A stretch of 64,000 nt of DNA from Allobogoriella deserti (GCF_042680605.1 NZ_JBHUEE010000002.1:62001-126000), one strand, 5' to 3'; numbered from the stretch's first letter, positions 16,865 to 26,128 are shown. Numbers and translations: made by a program. The notes: a model not told the origin generated them from the letters alone.

Positions 16865-18085
16865 TCAGGCCCGGGCGACGCCGTCGATGACGTCGAGCTG
16901 TGCCATGGCCCGGACCCGGACGTCCTCCAGCGCGGTGGCGATCTGCTCGCGCAACGGGTCCTGCCGGTGGAGCAGCTCGGCGATCTTTGTGCGGAAGAGG
17001 TCGTCGGTGAGGTCGGCGTGGCCGACGGCGAAGTCCTCCAGGTCGAACATCTCGAGCACCTCGCGGTACTTGTGGCTCCAGCCGATGACGAACGTCGGCA
17101 CGCCGGTCGCCAGGGAGGAGACCATGGCGTGGAACCGGGACGCGACGAAGATCTGGCAGCGCCCGATGAGGTGGCGCAGGGCCTGCGAGCCGAGTTCGTC
17201 GTCGACGAAGAGGACCTGCTCGGGTGAGGCCAGGCCGGCGTAGATCTCCCGGCACAGCGGCAGGTCGTTGTTGTGGGTCTTGGTGGTGCCCGCGCGGGCG
17301 CTGTGCGCGACGAGGAAGACTTTCTTGCCGAGGTCGCCGGTGAGGTGGTCGATCTGGCGCCGCACCTGGCCCACGTAGTCCTCGCCGCGGGTGTCGGCCG
17401 CGGCGCGCAGCACGGCGCTCGGCGAGAAGCCGACGACGTCGCCGGAGTCGAAGAAGCTCGTCTCGACGGCGGCACTCGCCTCGGCGACGTCGGCCTCGGC
17501 GACCTCGAGGGTGAAGGCCAGGTCGGCGCCGCGGTGAACGTTGTCCAGGCCGAGGTCCTCGAGGTGCCGGTGGGTGGTCGCCCCGCGGGAGACGATCGCG
17601 GCTACGCGCGGCAGCATGAGCGAGGCGGCGAGCTTGTTGAGCGGTTCGGTGAACGGCCCCATGGCCTGGGCGACCTTGACGACCGGGGTGCGCACGAACA
17701 GCGCGGGCAGGATCGAGGCGACGTTGTAGATGAGGAACTTGCCGCGACCGTCGACGAAGGTGATCCCACCCTCATCGAGGAGCACGTCGGCGCCGGCCAG
17801 CGCTCCGATCTCGGGCACGGCCCGTTCGATCTCGCGGCGCAGCGGCGGCAGGAGGCGATGGGCCAGCGCCGCGCTGTTGAGCAGCACGCCGAGACGCAAC
17901 GGCGAGGCGTCGAGTACCCGCAGGTTCGGGTAGCGGTTCTGCGCCGCGTCGGAGCATGGGTACATGCTGAGCAGGACGAAACGGGTCTTCGGATCGCGAC
18001 GGGTGAGGTGCTGGACCGAACTCTCCAGCATGGCGGCGGCACCCTTGTTGCCGGAGAACGCGGAGCCGATGATGGCGACCTTCAT
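16865..18085 (-). CDS. Polysaccharide pyruvyl transferase family protein
   Basis: Predicted to add a pyruvate ketal to a sugar of a surface polymer (CsaB/WcaK family, PEP donor); pyruvylated glycans often serve as attachment sites for wall-binding proteins. The 406-residue protein begins with IIGSAFSGNKGAAAML, the family's N-terminal loop, and has LLDEGGITFVDGRG, KVAQAMGPF, SRGATTHRHLEDLG and, near the end, the conserved CQIFVASRFHAMVSSLATGVP. Overlaps the flippase-like gene upstream by ATGA, so the two are translationally coupled. Exact acceptor unknown. Confidence 0.88.
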   Translation of the reverse strand: MKVAIIGSAFSGNKGAAAMLESSVQHLTRRDPKTRFVLLSMYPCSDAAQNRYPNLRVLDASPLRLGVLLNSAALAHRLLPPLRREIERAVPEIGALAGADVLLDEGGITFVDGRGKFLIYNVASILPALFVRTPVVKVAQAMGPFTEPLNKLAASLMLPRVAAIVSRGATTHRHLEDLGLDNVHRGADLAFTLEVAEADVAEASAAVETSFFDSGDVVGFSPSAVLRAAADTRGEDYVGQVRRQIDHLTGDLGKKVFLVAHSARAGTTKTHNNDLPLCREIYAGLASPEQVLFVDDELGSQALRHLIGRCQIFVASRFHAMVSSLATGVPTFVIGWSHKYREVLEMFDLEDFAVGHADLTDDLFRTKIAELLHRQDPLREQIATALEDVRVRAMAQLDVIDGVARA

Positions 18086-19056
18086 GACGTTGCCGTCTCC
18101 TTTCGGGGGGTCAGGCGCAGGATGCCGTAGACGGCGACGACGACGGCGTCCGCCACGGTCGCGTACAGACGAGCCACCAGGGCCAGGACGATGGCCTGCT
18201 CGGTGGGCAGGTAGGCGGCGGCCAGCAGCACGAGGACCGACTCGCGCACGCCGAGCCCGCTCGGGACGAAGACGGCGAGGATGCCGACAGCGCCGGCGAT
18301 GATGTAGGCGCACGCCAGCGGCAGATAGGCGGAGGGGGCGACGTCGACCATGGCCACGGCGATGGCGACGAAGCCGGCGCCGTTGATCACACGGGGAAGC
18401 AGGTACAGCAGCTGGTACCGGAGCGCCTGCGTCCAGCGGAGGAAGTACTCGGCGGGGATCTCCCGGTGGAGCGCCCGCCGGGCCAGCAGGTTGGAGCCGA
18501 ATCGGAAGACCGGACCGTTCGTCAGTGCCAGCAGCGGGATCAGGGAGGCGAACGCGAGCAGCAGGGGCGTCGAGCCGGCGCGGCCCGTGCCGAGGTCGAC
18601 GGTGCCCGCGAGCAGCAGGACGAGCGTGGTGGGGACCAACGAACCGATGAGAAGGAAGGCGTTCTCGTAGACGAAGGTGATGAGCACGAGAGTCTTGGAC
18701 AGGCCCCGACCCGCCGCCCACGCGACCTTGTTCACCGCCGACCCGACCTGACCCGGCACGTACTTGAGCAGCCAGGACAGGCAGTGCACGCGCACGGCCT
18801 CGAGCGGCTGGACGTCCGTCCCGGAGAGCTCGGCGGTCATCCGGCCCCACAGCAATCCGGAGACGGGGACGGCGAGCGCGAACAAGACGACCGCCACGAC
18901 GCTCCAGCCGTCGACGGTGAAGTCGATCTGCCGCACCGCATCCCAGTTCTGCGCGAGCGAGCGGCCGAAGAAGTAGCCGACCACCGCCAGGACGACGACG
19001 GTGACGAGCGCCCGCACGCCTCGGCTGCGCGTGATGGCCCTACTCTGGGACGGCAT
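18082..19056 (-). CDS. Lysylphosphatidylglycerol synthase TM-region / UPF0104-like flippase
   Basis: 324-residue membrane protein of the PF03706 family (the transmembrane half of MprF; also AglD-like proteins), with eight or so hydrophobic helices. Visible family features: CLSWLLKYVPGQVGSAVNKVAWA near residues 93-113, FVYENAFLLIG, and VPSGLGVRESVLVLLAAAYLP near the C-terminus. No aminoacyl-transferase domain is attached, so a lipid or lipid-linked-sugar translocation role is more likely than lipid lysinylation. It overlaps the nitroreductase gene upstream by 17 bases and the pyruvyltransferase downstream by 4. Confidence 0.85.
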   Translation of the reverse strand: MPSQSRAITRSRGVRALVTVVVLAVVGYFFGRSLAQNWDAVRQIDFTVDGWSVVAVVLFALAVPVSGLLWGRMTAELSGTDVQPLEAVRVHCLSWLLKYVPGQVGSAVNKVAWAAGRGLSKTLVLITFVYENAFLLIGSLVPTTLVLLLAGTVDLGTGRAGSTPLLLAFASLIPLLALTNGPVFRFGSNLLARRALHREIPAEYFLRWTQALRYQLLYLLPRVINGAGFVAIAVAMVDVAPSAYLPLACAYIIAGAVGILAVFVPSGLGVRESVLVLLAAAYLPTEQAIVLALVARLYATVADAVVVAVYGILRLTPRKETATS

Positions 19057-20143
19057 TGTAGGAACGCAGGACCTCGAGCGACTTCTTCGGTGAGGAGGCG
19101 ACGAGGGACTCCGGCTGCGGGTAGCCCACGGCGATGAGGCAGACGACGCGGTCGTGAACCTCGAGTCCGAGCGTCTTCTGCATCTTGAGCTCGAGAGGCT
19201 CGAAGTCCGGCCAGTTGATGATCGAGGAGCTGAGGCCGAGGGTCTCCAGGGCCAGGACGAAGCCCATGGTGGCCAGGGCGGCGTCGATGTAGATGGCGTG
19301 CCGGTCGCGCGGGGAGAAGTAGCTGTCCAGGCGGCCCTTGACCACGACGATGGTCGGGATCTGGTGTGCGTAGCCGCCGGTGCCGAAGGGGATGGCGGCG
19401 ACCTTCCGGACCAGCTCGGGATCGTCGTAGACGAGGTACTCGTAGGGCAGCCGGTTGCACGCCGTCGGGGCCTCGCGGCCCACGACCAGAGCCTTGTCGA
19501 TGAGGTCGCGCGGGACCGGCTTGTCCAGGAACCAGCGGACCGAACGCCGTTGTCTGGCCAGGGCGAGGAGCTGGTCGTAGGTGACGTCGCTGCGTTCGAT
19601 GGACCCGTGCGGGTAGGGCCGGATCGTCGCCTCCGGCGCCACGGGCCCGGGCACCGGGGCGGCCTCGAACGTCGTGCGCGCGCGGTCGACGGCGGCGTCC
19701 CCGGGACGCACGAGCGTGAAGTAGGTGCGCAGCACGTCGTGCGCCCACCGCAGCTCGACCTCGTCGATGCTCTGGGTGGCCCCTTCGGTGCGACCGCGGA
19801 CCGCCACGAGGTAGAAGTCGACGGTTTCCTCGATGTAGTCGCGGGCGAAGACGTCCCGCCGGGGCTGCATGAGGATGCCCTTCTCCAGCCGGTGGATGTT
19901 GCGGCGCAGCTCGACGTGGGTGGGCCGGGCCTGGTTCAGGTGGGCGTAGTAGGCGCGGCGTCCGGCGAGGACGGCGTACTGCTCCCGGTTGAAGGTGGCG
20001 AAGCCGGGGAACGAGTACAAGGTGGCGGCCAGCCGGTTGGAGCCGACGGCGCCGAGCACGGCCCGGTTGCCGGCCTCGTAGGCCTTACGGACGGCGGGGA
20101 CCGCCAGGACGTCCTTGACGGTCTTCTTGAGTTTCTGCAGCAT
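19040..20143 (-). CDS. Nitroreductase family protein with N-terminal extension
   Basis: 367 residues. The C-terminal 190 residues are an FMN-dependent nitroreductase fold: LARQRRSVRWFLDKPVPRDLI (FMN phosphate-binding start), EAPTACNRLPYEYLVYDDPE, YIDAALATMGFVLALETLGL and VICLIAVGYP-like end (RVVCLIAVGYPQPES). The first 175 residues form a helical extension (NIHRLEKGILMQPRRDVFARDYIEET) not found in ordinary detoxifying members. It lies inside a tightly coupled glycan operon, so it more likely modifies a sugar or lipid intermediate than a xenobiotic. Substrate unknown; stand-alone electron donor not visible. Confidence 0.85.
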   Translation of the reverse strand: MLQKLKKTVKDVLAVPAVRKAYEAGNRAVLGAVGSNRLAATLYSFPGFATFNREQYAVLAGRRAYYAHLNQARPTHVELRRNIHRLEKGILMQPRRDVFARDYIEETVDFYLVAVRGRTEGATQSIDEVELRWAHDVLRTYFTLVRPGDAAVDRARTTFEAAPVPGPVAPEATIRPYPHGSIERSDVTYDQLLALARQRRSVRWFLDKPVPRDLIDKALVVGREAPTACNRLPYEYLVYDDPELVRKVAAIPFGTGGYAHQIPTIVVVKGRLDSYFSPRDRHAIYIDAALATMGFVLALETLGLSSSIINWPDFEPLELKMQKTLGLEVHDRVVCLIAVGYPQPESLVASSPKKSLEVLRSYNAVPE

Positions 20144-20150
20144 CCGGTTC

Positions 20151-21260
20151 CTACGAGGTGGCCGTTTCGGTGACCCGGGTGCGGTCCGGGACGCCGGTGG
20201 TGTCGTCGACGGGGCGAGAGGTGCCCGGCAGGCCTCCGGACGCGCCCGGCTGCTGCGGCGCGGCCCGCAGCGGTGTCCGGGACGCCGGCGGGTCGGGCAG
20301 GGTGCGGGCGGAGAGCCCGATCTCGCCGTACTGGACCTCCTTGAGGCGTTCCAAGGTGTCCTCGAGCAGGACGCGGTTGGTGCGCAGCAGGTCGGCGATG
20401 ATCAGCAGGGCGAAGCACAGCAGGGCGCCGACGAGCATGGCGGTGCCGACGATGAGCGACTGGACATGGCCGTTCGCGTCGCCCGCGAGCCAGAAGATCA
20501 TGAACCGCACGAACGGGATCAGCGCAACGATCAGCATGACCGTTCCGAGGGTGCCCAGGACGGCGTGCGGCTTGAACATCAGGTACGAACGGGTGATCGC
20601 GGCACCCGACTTGTACATGTGGTGCCAGATGTTCTTGAACAGCCGCGACTCCCGGGTCTTGCCGTTCGTCGTGACCGGCACGGACGCGATCCGCAGCCGC
20701 TTGTTGCCGGCCTGGATGATCGTTTCCATGCAGTAGCTGAACTGCGTGACGACGTTCAGCCGCACGAGGGAGGCCTTCGAGTATGCGCGGAATCCGCTGG
20801 CGGCGTCCGGCAGGTCCGTACCGGCGGCCCGGTTGACCACCGAGGACCCGATGCGCTGCATGAGCTTCTTGAACGGGGAGAAGTGCGGGATCTTCGCGGT
20901 CTGCCGATCTGCGATCACCACGTCGGCCTCGCCGCGCACGATCGGCTGGACGAGATCGCCGATCCGTTCCTGGGGGTACTGGTTGTCCCCGTCCGTGTTC
21001 ACCACGATGTCGGCGCCGTGCTCGAGTGCGTAGTCCACGCCGTCTCGGAAGGACCGTGCCAGTCCCATGTTCCGAGTGTGCCGCAGGATGTGCCGTACTC
21101 CGTGGGCGCGCGCGACCTCCACGGTGCGGTCGGTCGAGCCGTCGTCGATGACGAGGATCTCGACGGAGTCGATGCCCGGGATCTGCCGGGGAATCGTGGC
21201 GAGGACGGCAGGCAGCGTGTCCTCCTCGTTGAGGCACGGGACCTGGACGAACAGTTTCAT
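20151..21260 (-). CDS. GT2 family glycosyltransferase with two C-terminal membrane helices (polyprenyl-phosphate sugar synthase type)
   Basis: 369 residues. Residues 1-235 are a DPM1/GtrB-like GT2 domain: VQVPCLNEEDTLPAVLATIP, LVIDDGSTDRT, NMGLARSFRDGVDYAL and the metal site NTDGDNQYP. Two membrane helices follow (about 245-275 and 290-315), then a Pro-rich tail. Such enzymes usually load a sugar on polyprenyl phosphate, giving the donor used by GT-C proteins; two GT-C-like neighbours (15369, 21257) sit in the same operon. The start at ATG 21260 overlaps the upstream stop by ATGA; longer in-frame starts overlap the upstream gene too far. Confidence 0.87.
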   Translation of the reverse strand: MKLFVQVPCLNEEDTLPAVLATIPRQIPGIDSVEILVIDDGSTDRTVEVARAHGVRHILRHTRNMGLARSFRDGVDYALEHGADIVVNTDGDNQYPQERIGDLVQPIVRGEADVVIADRQTAKIPHFSPFKKLMQRIGSSVVNRAAGTDLPDAASGFRAYSKASLVRLNVVTQFSYCMETIIQAGNKRLRIASVPVTTNGKTRESRLFKNIWHHMYKSGAAITRSYLMFKPHAVLGTLGTVMLIVALIPFVRFMIFWLAGDANGHVQSLIVGTAMLVGALLCFALLIIADLLRTNRVLLEDTLERLKEVQYGEIGLSARTLPDPPASRTPLRAAPQQPGASGGLPGTSRPVDDTTGVPDRTRVTETATS

Positions 21261-23023
21261 GGGTTCCTTCGAGTACGGCCGGTCCGCGGTGAGGGCGACT
21301 CGGTCAGAGTACCGGCCTGGGCGGTTCGCCGGGGCGAGACGTGCCGGGCGGGCGCGGCGCTCTCGCCGGTCATGACGGCGGCTCGGCCGTCTCCAGGGCC
21401 GCGGGGCGCTCGCCACGTGGCCCGCGCCAAGGCCACCAGCAGGGTGAGCGAGGCACCGACGAGCGCCACCAGCAGCAGGCCGGCCTGCCAGCCGGTCAGC
21501 GGGCTCCAGGCGACCCACCGGCGAACCCCTTCGATGAGGGCTTCGACGCCGGTCCCTTCGACGTAGTACATCGTCAGCGCGTACCCCAGGCCGTAGGCGG
21601 CGAGTCCGAGACCGGCACCGGCAGCGAGGAGGGTGGCGTGCGCGCGTGCCCGCTCGGTGCGGAGCAGGACACCCACACCCACGGCCGCGACGGCGAGGAG
21701 TCCGGCCACCGTCACGAAGAGATACCGCCCCTGCAGCCCGGGGAAGAGGTCGTACCTCAGGTGGTTGCCGTAGCCGCGCACGAGAACCATGACGAGGACG
21801 AGCACGGTGGTGCCGACGAGCAACCAGCTCGCCGGCCGGGCCCGGCGCGGCAGGAGCCCGGCCAGGAGGAGGAGTACGAGCGCGGCGGTCAGCAGGACGA
21901 CGGCCACGTCACTGAAGAGCTCCGGGGTGCCGACGAGGTCGCCCCAGAAGGAGTGAGCGAGCCGGTCGATCGCGACCCCGAGGAACTCGGGCACCGTGGC
22001 GCGGTCACCTCCGACGGCCGGCTGGCGATAGACGCTGGGCTGCTGGAACGAGCCGTAGAGGAGGTAGTTGCGCACCCACCACCATCCGCCGGTCGCCATC
22101 GTGGCAGCCCCCAGGACGGCGCCGCGGCCCAGGCGCCCGGCGAGCCGGACGTCGCCGCGGGCGAGCAGGACGGCCAGGACGAAGGCGGGACCGAAGAACG
22201 CCATGAAGGCCTTGGTCATGAGCCCGGCACCGACGACCAGGGCGGCCAGGAGGAGCGTGCGGTACCGAAGGTCGCCCTGCACGATGCGGACGAGGAGGTA
22301 GGTGGCGGCGGCACCGGTCAGCACGAGGAGGTTGTCGTTGTTGACCGAGCCGCCGATGTAGGCCAACTGCGGAATGGCCAGCGCCAGCGCTGCGGCGAGG
22401 AGCGCGAGCGCACGCGACCCACCGAGACGCCGGGTGGTCGCAGCGACGAAGAGGGGCAGCGGTGCGACCATGCCGACACTGACCAGGCGCAGCACCAGGA
22501 GCTGGACGTCCCACCTGCCGTCCTCCTGGCCTACCAGCGACATCAGGCCGGCCTCGGTGGCGTAGTAGAGCGGCGGGTGCTGCGTCATCTGGTCGACGAG
22601 CGCGGAATCCGTGGTCGGCAGGGCGTTGTGCGGGCCGACCCGGCTGCGGGCCTCGTCCCGGGTCGGCGTGACGTCGACGAAGTCGCGATCGAACGGAGTG
22701 TCGCTGCCGGGCCGGTTGGTCCACCGTGCCCCTTCGTACGTCGCCGTCCGGATGAACGGTGCGACGAGGGCGTCCCCGGGGGCGGGCCAGCCGCCGCCGT
22801 AGGCGAGACGGACGGCGCTGTTGACGTGTTTCGTCTCGTCGTAGGAGCGGTAGGCGGGGGTCAGTGACGCCCACGTGAGCAGGACCAGCGTGAAGACGAC
22901 GGTGAGCAGGGCGAGGGCCGTGACGTAGGACCGGTGGCCGAACTGCTGCCGGGCCTCGGCGGTCTCGTGCGCAGGCATCTCGCGGGATCGCAGAACTGTT
23001 CTTTCCTTTCGCCCCCGGCTCAC
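21257..23023 (-). CDS. DUF2142-like polytopic membrane protein (putative GT-C glycosyltransferase)
   Basis: 588-residue paralog of the protein at 13859. Same landmarks: first-loop acidic motif YRSYDETKHVNSAVRLAYGG, TQHPPLYYATEAGLMSLVG, VNNDNLLVLTGAAATYL and PGLQGRYLFVTVAGL; about a dozen membrane segments; Arg/Pro-rich cytoplasmic tail. Predicted to use a lipid-linked sugar at the outer face of the membrane, possibly the product of the GT2 just downstream. The GTG start overlaps the amidase stop (GTGA). An ATG 15 codons in is an alternative but has a poorer ribosome site. Confidence 0.83.
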   Translation of the reverse strand: MSRGRKERTVLRSREMPAHETAEARQQFGHRSYVTALALLTVVFTLVLLTWASLTPAYRSYDETKHVNSAVRLAYGGGWPAPGDALVAPFIRTATYEGARWTNRPGSDTPFDRDFVDVTPTRDEARSRVGPHNALPTTDSALVDQMTQHPPLYYATEAGLMSLVGQEDGRWDVQLLVLRLVSVGMVAPLPLFVAATTRRLGGSRALALLAAALALAIPQLAYIGGSVNNDNLLVLTGAAATYLLVRIVQGDLRYRTLLLAALVVGAGLMTKAFMAFFGPAFVLAVLLARGDVRLAGRLGRGAVLGAATMATGGWWWVRNYLLYGSFQQPSVYRQPAVGGDRATVPEFLGVAIDRLAHSFWGDLVGTPELFSDVAVVLLTAALVLLLLAGLLPRRARPASWLLVGTTVLVLVMVLVRGYGNHLRYDLFPGLQGRYLFVTVAGLLAVAAVGVGVLLRTERARAHATLLAAGAGLGLAAYGLGYALTMYYVEGTGVEALIEGVRRWVAWSPLTGWQAGLLLVALVGASLTLLVALARATWRAPRGPGDGRAAVMTGESAAPARHVSPRRTAQAGTLTESPSPRTGRTRRNP

Positions 23024-25155
23024 ACGGCGCGCCGGACTCCGATCGTCGAGGTGCCGTTGCCGTTCCAGTCGCCGCTCAGCACGACGTCCGAGGCCCGGCC
23101 GTAGGTGTACGACCAGTCCGCTGCGCGTGTGTGCGAGTTCGTCACGAGCTGGAGACGGCCGCGGCGGACGGCGGCGGTGTCCCGGCCGTCGCCGTTCCAG
23201 TCTCCCACGAGGGGGGTGTCGGAGGAGCGGCCGAAGACGAAGGTGTGATGAACGACGGAGTCCAGTCGGTTGCTCAGCAGCCAGGTGGCCGCACGCCGCA
23301 GGCCCACCGTGTCCCGGCCGTTGCCGTTCCAGTCACCGACGACCGGGGTGTCCGAGGCCCGGCCGAAGCCGAAGGCGCGGTCGGCGCCCGCGCTGAGGGT
23401 GTTGCTCAGCAGCCACCGCCAGCCACGACGGGCCCCGACGGCGTCGCGGCCGTTGCCGTTCCAGTCACCGACCACGACGGCGTCCGTGGCGCGGCCGAAC
23501 CGGAACGTCCGGTCCGGTGGGCCCGTGGTGTCGAGGCGGTTGTACACGTCGAAACGGTTGCCGTCCCGGTACATCGGCGTCTGACGCCCGTCTCCGTCCC
23601 AGTCGCCGATGTAGACCTCCAGGTGCGGACGCGCGTCCGTGGCCCGGATGTCTCGCGAGGGATTGCGCGGGTGGTTGGCGAGTAGGAAGTTCGACTCCGG
23701 CATCCGCTCGGCCACGGCGCCGATCATCGTGCTGATGCGGCGGTAGATGTTGTCGCCGGGGCACGTGGTGTCGCCGACGTCGCGGTGGGCGAAGATGCGC
23801 GGGAGGTTCTGCCCGGCCGGCCGGGCGGCGGTCCCGGGGGAGACGAATCCGCTGGGCGACCTCGGATCGATGCCGGACCGGCCGAACTGCCACGCGATGA
23901 CGTCGTTCATCCGGTCCAGGATGAGTTGCGGGGCTCGGACGGTGCTGTAGTCGCCCATGGCGGACAGGCCGACGCTGCCGGTGTTGAAGCCGCGCGCGTG
24001 CCCGGCGACGACCATCTGGCCGGGTGGGGCGGCCATCGTGCCCTTGCGCCCCTGGAAGATCTGCCCGTACTTGTCGACGAGGAAGTTGTATCCGATGTCG
24101 CCCCACTCGCGCTGGACCGCGTGGTAGTAGTAGATGCCCCGCACGATCCCGGCGGACTCGGCCCGGGTGTAGTTGTTCGTCCCAGCGGTGTGATGGACGA
24201 CGGCGGCGCGCAACCTGGCGTTCTCGGGATCCCACTCCTCGAGGGACTCGTCCGCTCCCCAGCCGGCCCGACCGATGACGCTCGGCCGCTCGATGTCGAC
24301 GCCGGGGGCGAGGGTGGTTGCGTCGGGGGCGGGTGGCTGGGGCGGCGGCACGTCGCCCAGGTTCTGCTCCCGCGGCTGCGCCTGAGCGGAGGCGTCCGGC
24401 AGGACGCGGGGCGCCGCGGGGTCCCGCAGGGCCGCGGCCTCGCCCGAAGGGTTCGCAGGGACCAGGAGAAGGTCGAGATCGGCCGGCAGGGCGGCCGCGG
24501 TGCCGGTGACCTGGGCCTGAACGGCTGTGGCCCCGCCGGTGAGGAAGGGGTCGGTGCCCGCGCGGCCGTGTTCGGCGTCGTCGGCCCCGACCTCGAGCCA
24601 GTCGGACCAGCCGGAGTCCTCGAGGACCCGCAGGAAGAGATGCGCGTCCTCCGGCAGGCGCGCCCCCTCCTGCCAGGTGAACGCGGCCACGACGAACCGC
24701 GGTGCGGCGATCGGATCGGTGAGGACGGACGGGGCCGCGGCGCCGGGTGCACGCCGCGCCCGTGGGCCGTCCTGCTGCCCGTCGGCTCCGTCGTCCGCCA
24801 GGTCGGTCGGCTCACCGGCGTGGTCGGTGAGCGGCACGATCGTCGGCGTCGCACCGTCGTCCACGTCGGGCGAGCCGCCGGTGCCCGAATCCGGGGTGGT
24901 CTCGTCCTGCTGCGGGCCGATCGCGCCCTCGTCGGTCGCGCTGTCGTCGGTCACGCGCTCGCCGTCGTCGCTGTTCTCGTCGCCGTTCGGGTCCTCGCCC
25001 TGACCGTCAGTGATGCCGCCGCGCTCCTGCTCCTGGCTGATCTCGCCCTCGCCGGTCCCCGGCCGTATCTCGGCGCCGGCGGCCGACGACGGCACAGCCG
25101 TGAGGACGAGCGCGAGAGCGACGCTCCACGAGGCGATGTGTGACCGGTGGTTCAC
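23020..25155 (-). CDS. Secreted N-acetylmuramoyl-L-alanine amidase (Amidase_2/PGRP) with C-terminal repeat domain
   Basis: 711 residues. Signal peptide at 1-28 (SVALALVLTAVPSSAAGA). An acidic, low-complexity region (30-135) and a beta-rich domain (150-240) precede the amidase domain at about 293-480, with zinc ligands H321 or H322 (AVVHHTAG), H457 (IFAHRDVGDTTCPG) and C465. The last 190 residues carry about five FG-GAP/VCBS-like repeats of the form VVGDWNGNGRDxVGxRR. Cleaves the amide between muramic acid and the stem peptide. The GTG at 25155 has GGAAGGA 5 bases upstream. First gene of the overlapping envelope operon running to 15369, so it is probably matched to polymer attachment or wall remodelling. 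Confidence 0.92.
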   Translation of the reverse strand: MNHRSHIASWSVALALVLTAVPSSAAGAEIRPGTGEGEISQEQERGGITDGQGEDPNGDENSDDGERVTDDSATDEGAIGPQQDETTPDSGTGGSPDVDDGATPTIVPLTDHAGEPTDLADDGADGQQDGPRARRAPGAAAPSVLTDPIAAPRFVVAAFTWQEGARLPEDAHLFLRVLEDSGWSDWLEVGADDAEHGRAGTDPFLTGGATAVQAQVTGTAAALPADLDLLLVPANPSGEAAALRDPAAPRVLPDASAQAQPREQNLGDVPPPQPPAPDATTLAPGVDIERPSVIGRAGWGADESLEEWDPENARLRAAVVHHTAGTNNYTRAESAGIVRGIYYYHAVQREWGDIGYNFLVDKYGQIFQGRKGTMAAPPGQMVVAGHARGFNTGSVGLSAMGDYSTVRAPQLILDRMNDVIAWQFGRSGIDPRSPSGFVSPGTAARPAGQNLPRIFAHRDVGDTTCPGDNIYRRISTMIGAVAERMPESNFLLANHPRNPSRDIRATDARPHLEVYIGDWDGDGRQTPMYRDGNRFDVYNRLDTTGPPDRTFRFGRATDAVVVGDWNGNGRDAVGARRGWRWLLSNTLSAGADRAFGFGRASDTPVVGDWNGNGRDTVGLRRAATWLLSNRLDSVVHHTFVFGRSSDTPLVGDWNGDGRDTAAVRRGRLQLVTNSHTRAADWSYTYGRASDVVLSGDWNGNGTSTIGVRRAV

Positions 25156-25282
25156 GGCGGTCCTTCCGCGCGAAAGAGAGGCAACGGGCATCGCCCGCGC
25201 GGCGCAGAATCTACCGCCCGAGCGGCGCCGTGTCCGGCATTTGGACGTCGTGACGGTCGGTGCGTCCCGCCGGCGGGCCCGG

Positions 25283-26128
25283 TCAGGCGAGAACGAGCGG
25301 TGCCGCGACGCGCCACCGCTCGGCCCAGTCGCCGATGGGTGCGACCCCGGTACGGGAGAACGCCTCGTGCCCGAGGACCGAGAACGTCGGCCGCGGCGCC
25401 GGGCGCGGGAACGCCTCAGACGTCGTCTCGTGGACCATGGCCGGATCCTTACCCAGCCCGGTCACGATCTCCCGGGTGAAACCGTGCCAGGAGACGCGAC
25501 CGGACGCGGTGCCGTGATACGTGCCGGCCGGTGCCGCGGCATCGACGAGACGGACGAGGAGGTCGGCCAGATCCACCGTCCAGGTGGGCTGCCCGACCTG
25601 GTCGGCGACGACCGAGAGGCTGTCCCGCTCACCGGCGAGACGCGCCATGGTCTTCGGGAAGCAGCCGCCGCGGGCGCCGTAGAGCCACGCCGTCCGGACG
25701 ACCAGGTGGTCGGGCGCCTCGGCCCGCACGGCCCACTCCCCCGCCGCCTTGGTCCGGCCGTAGGCCGACCGAGGCGACATCGGGTGGTTCTCCGGGTACG
25801 GCGTGTTCGCCGTGCCGTCGAACACGTAGTCGGTCGAGACGTGGACGATCCGCGCCCCGGCCTCGCGTGCGGCCCGGGCGAGCAGGTGCGGACCGACCGC
25901 GTTGAGGGTGAACGCGGCCGCCTCGTTCGACTCGGCGTCGTCCACGGCGGTCCAGGCGGCGCAGTTGGCCACGACGTCGACGTCACGCACAGCGCGGCCC
26001 ACGGCGGCCGCGTCGGTGATGTCCAGGTCGCCGCGGCGTGCTGCTCGTACCTCGTGCCCGGAGTCCGCGAGCCGTGCCGTCAGGTCGGCCCCGAGCATGC
26101 CGCCGGCACCGGTCACGAGCCAATGCAT
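25283..26128 (-). CDS. rmlD: dTDP-4-dehydrorhamnose reductase
   Basis: Last step of dTDP-L-rhamnose synthesis, an NADPH-dependent SDR enzyme. 281 residues. N-terminal cofactor loop WLVTGAGGMLGADL, ANCAAWTAVDDAE, VHVSTDYVFDGT and the catalytic YxxxK in SAYGRTKAAGE are all intact, followed by VRTAWLYGARGGCFPKTM. It is transcribed on the opposite strand from rmlC and rmlB, with a sulfotransferase-like gene just upstream, so the four rhamnose genes form three transcription units. Confidence 0.95.
   Translation of the reverse strand: MHWLVTGAGGMLGADLTARLADSGHEVRAARRGDLDITDAAAVGRAVRDVDVVANCAAWTAVDDAESNEAAAFTLNAVGPHLLARAAREAGARIVHVSTDYVFDGTANTPYPENHPMSPRSAYGRTKAAGEWAVRAEAPDHLVVRTAWLYGARGGCFPKTMARLAGERDSLSVVADQVGQPTWTVDLADLLVRLVDAAAPAGTYHGTASGRVSWHGFTREIVTGLGKDPAMVHETTSEAFPRPAPRPTFSVLGHEAFSRTGVAPIGDWAERWRVAAPLVLA

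Noticed and set aside
18082..19056. A lysylphosphatidylglycerol synthase (MprF)
   Set aside because: Only the membrane half is present; no aminoacyl-transferase domain follows, so the name would mislead.
23020..23560. DNA-level repeat array in the 3' part of the amidase gene
   Set aside because: The similarity comes from repeated protein units (GDWNGNGRD) with diverged bases; it is not a CRISPR or satellite.
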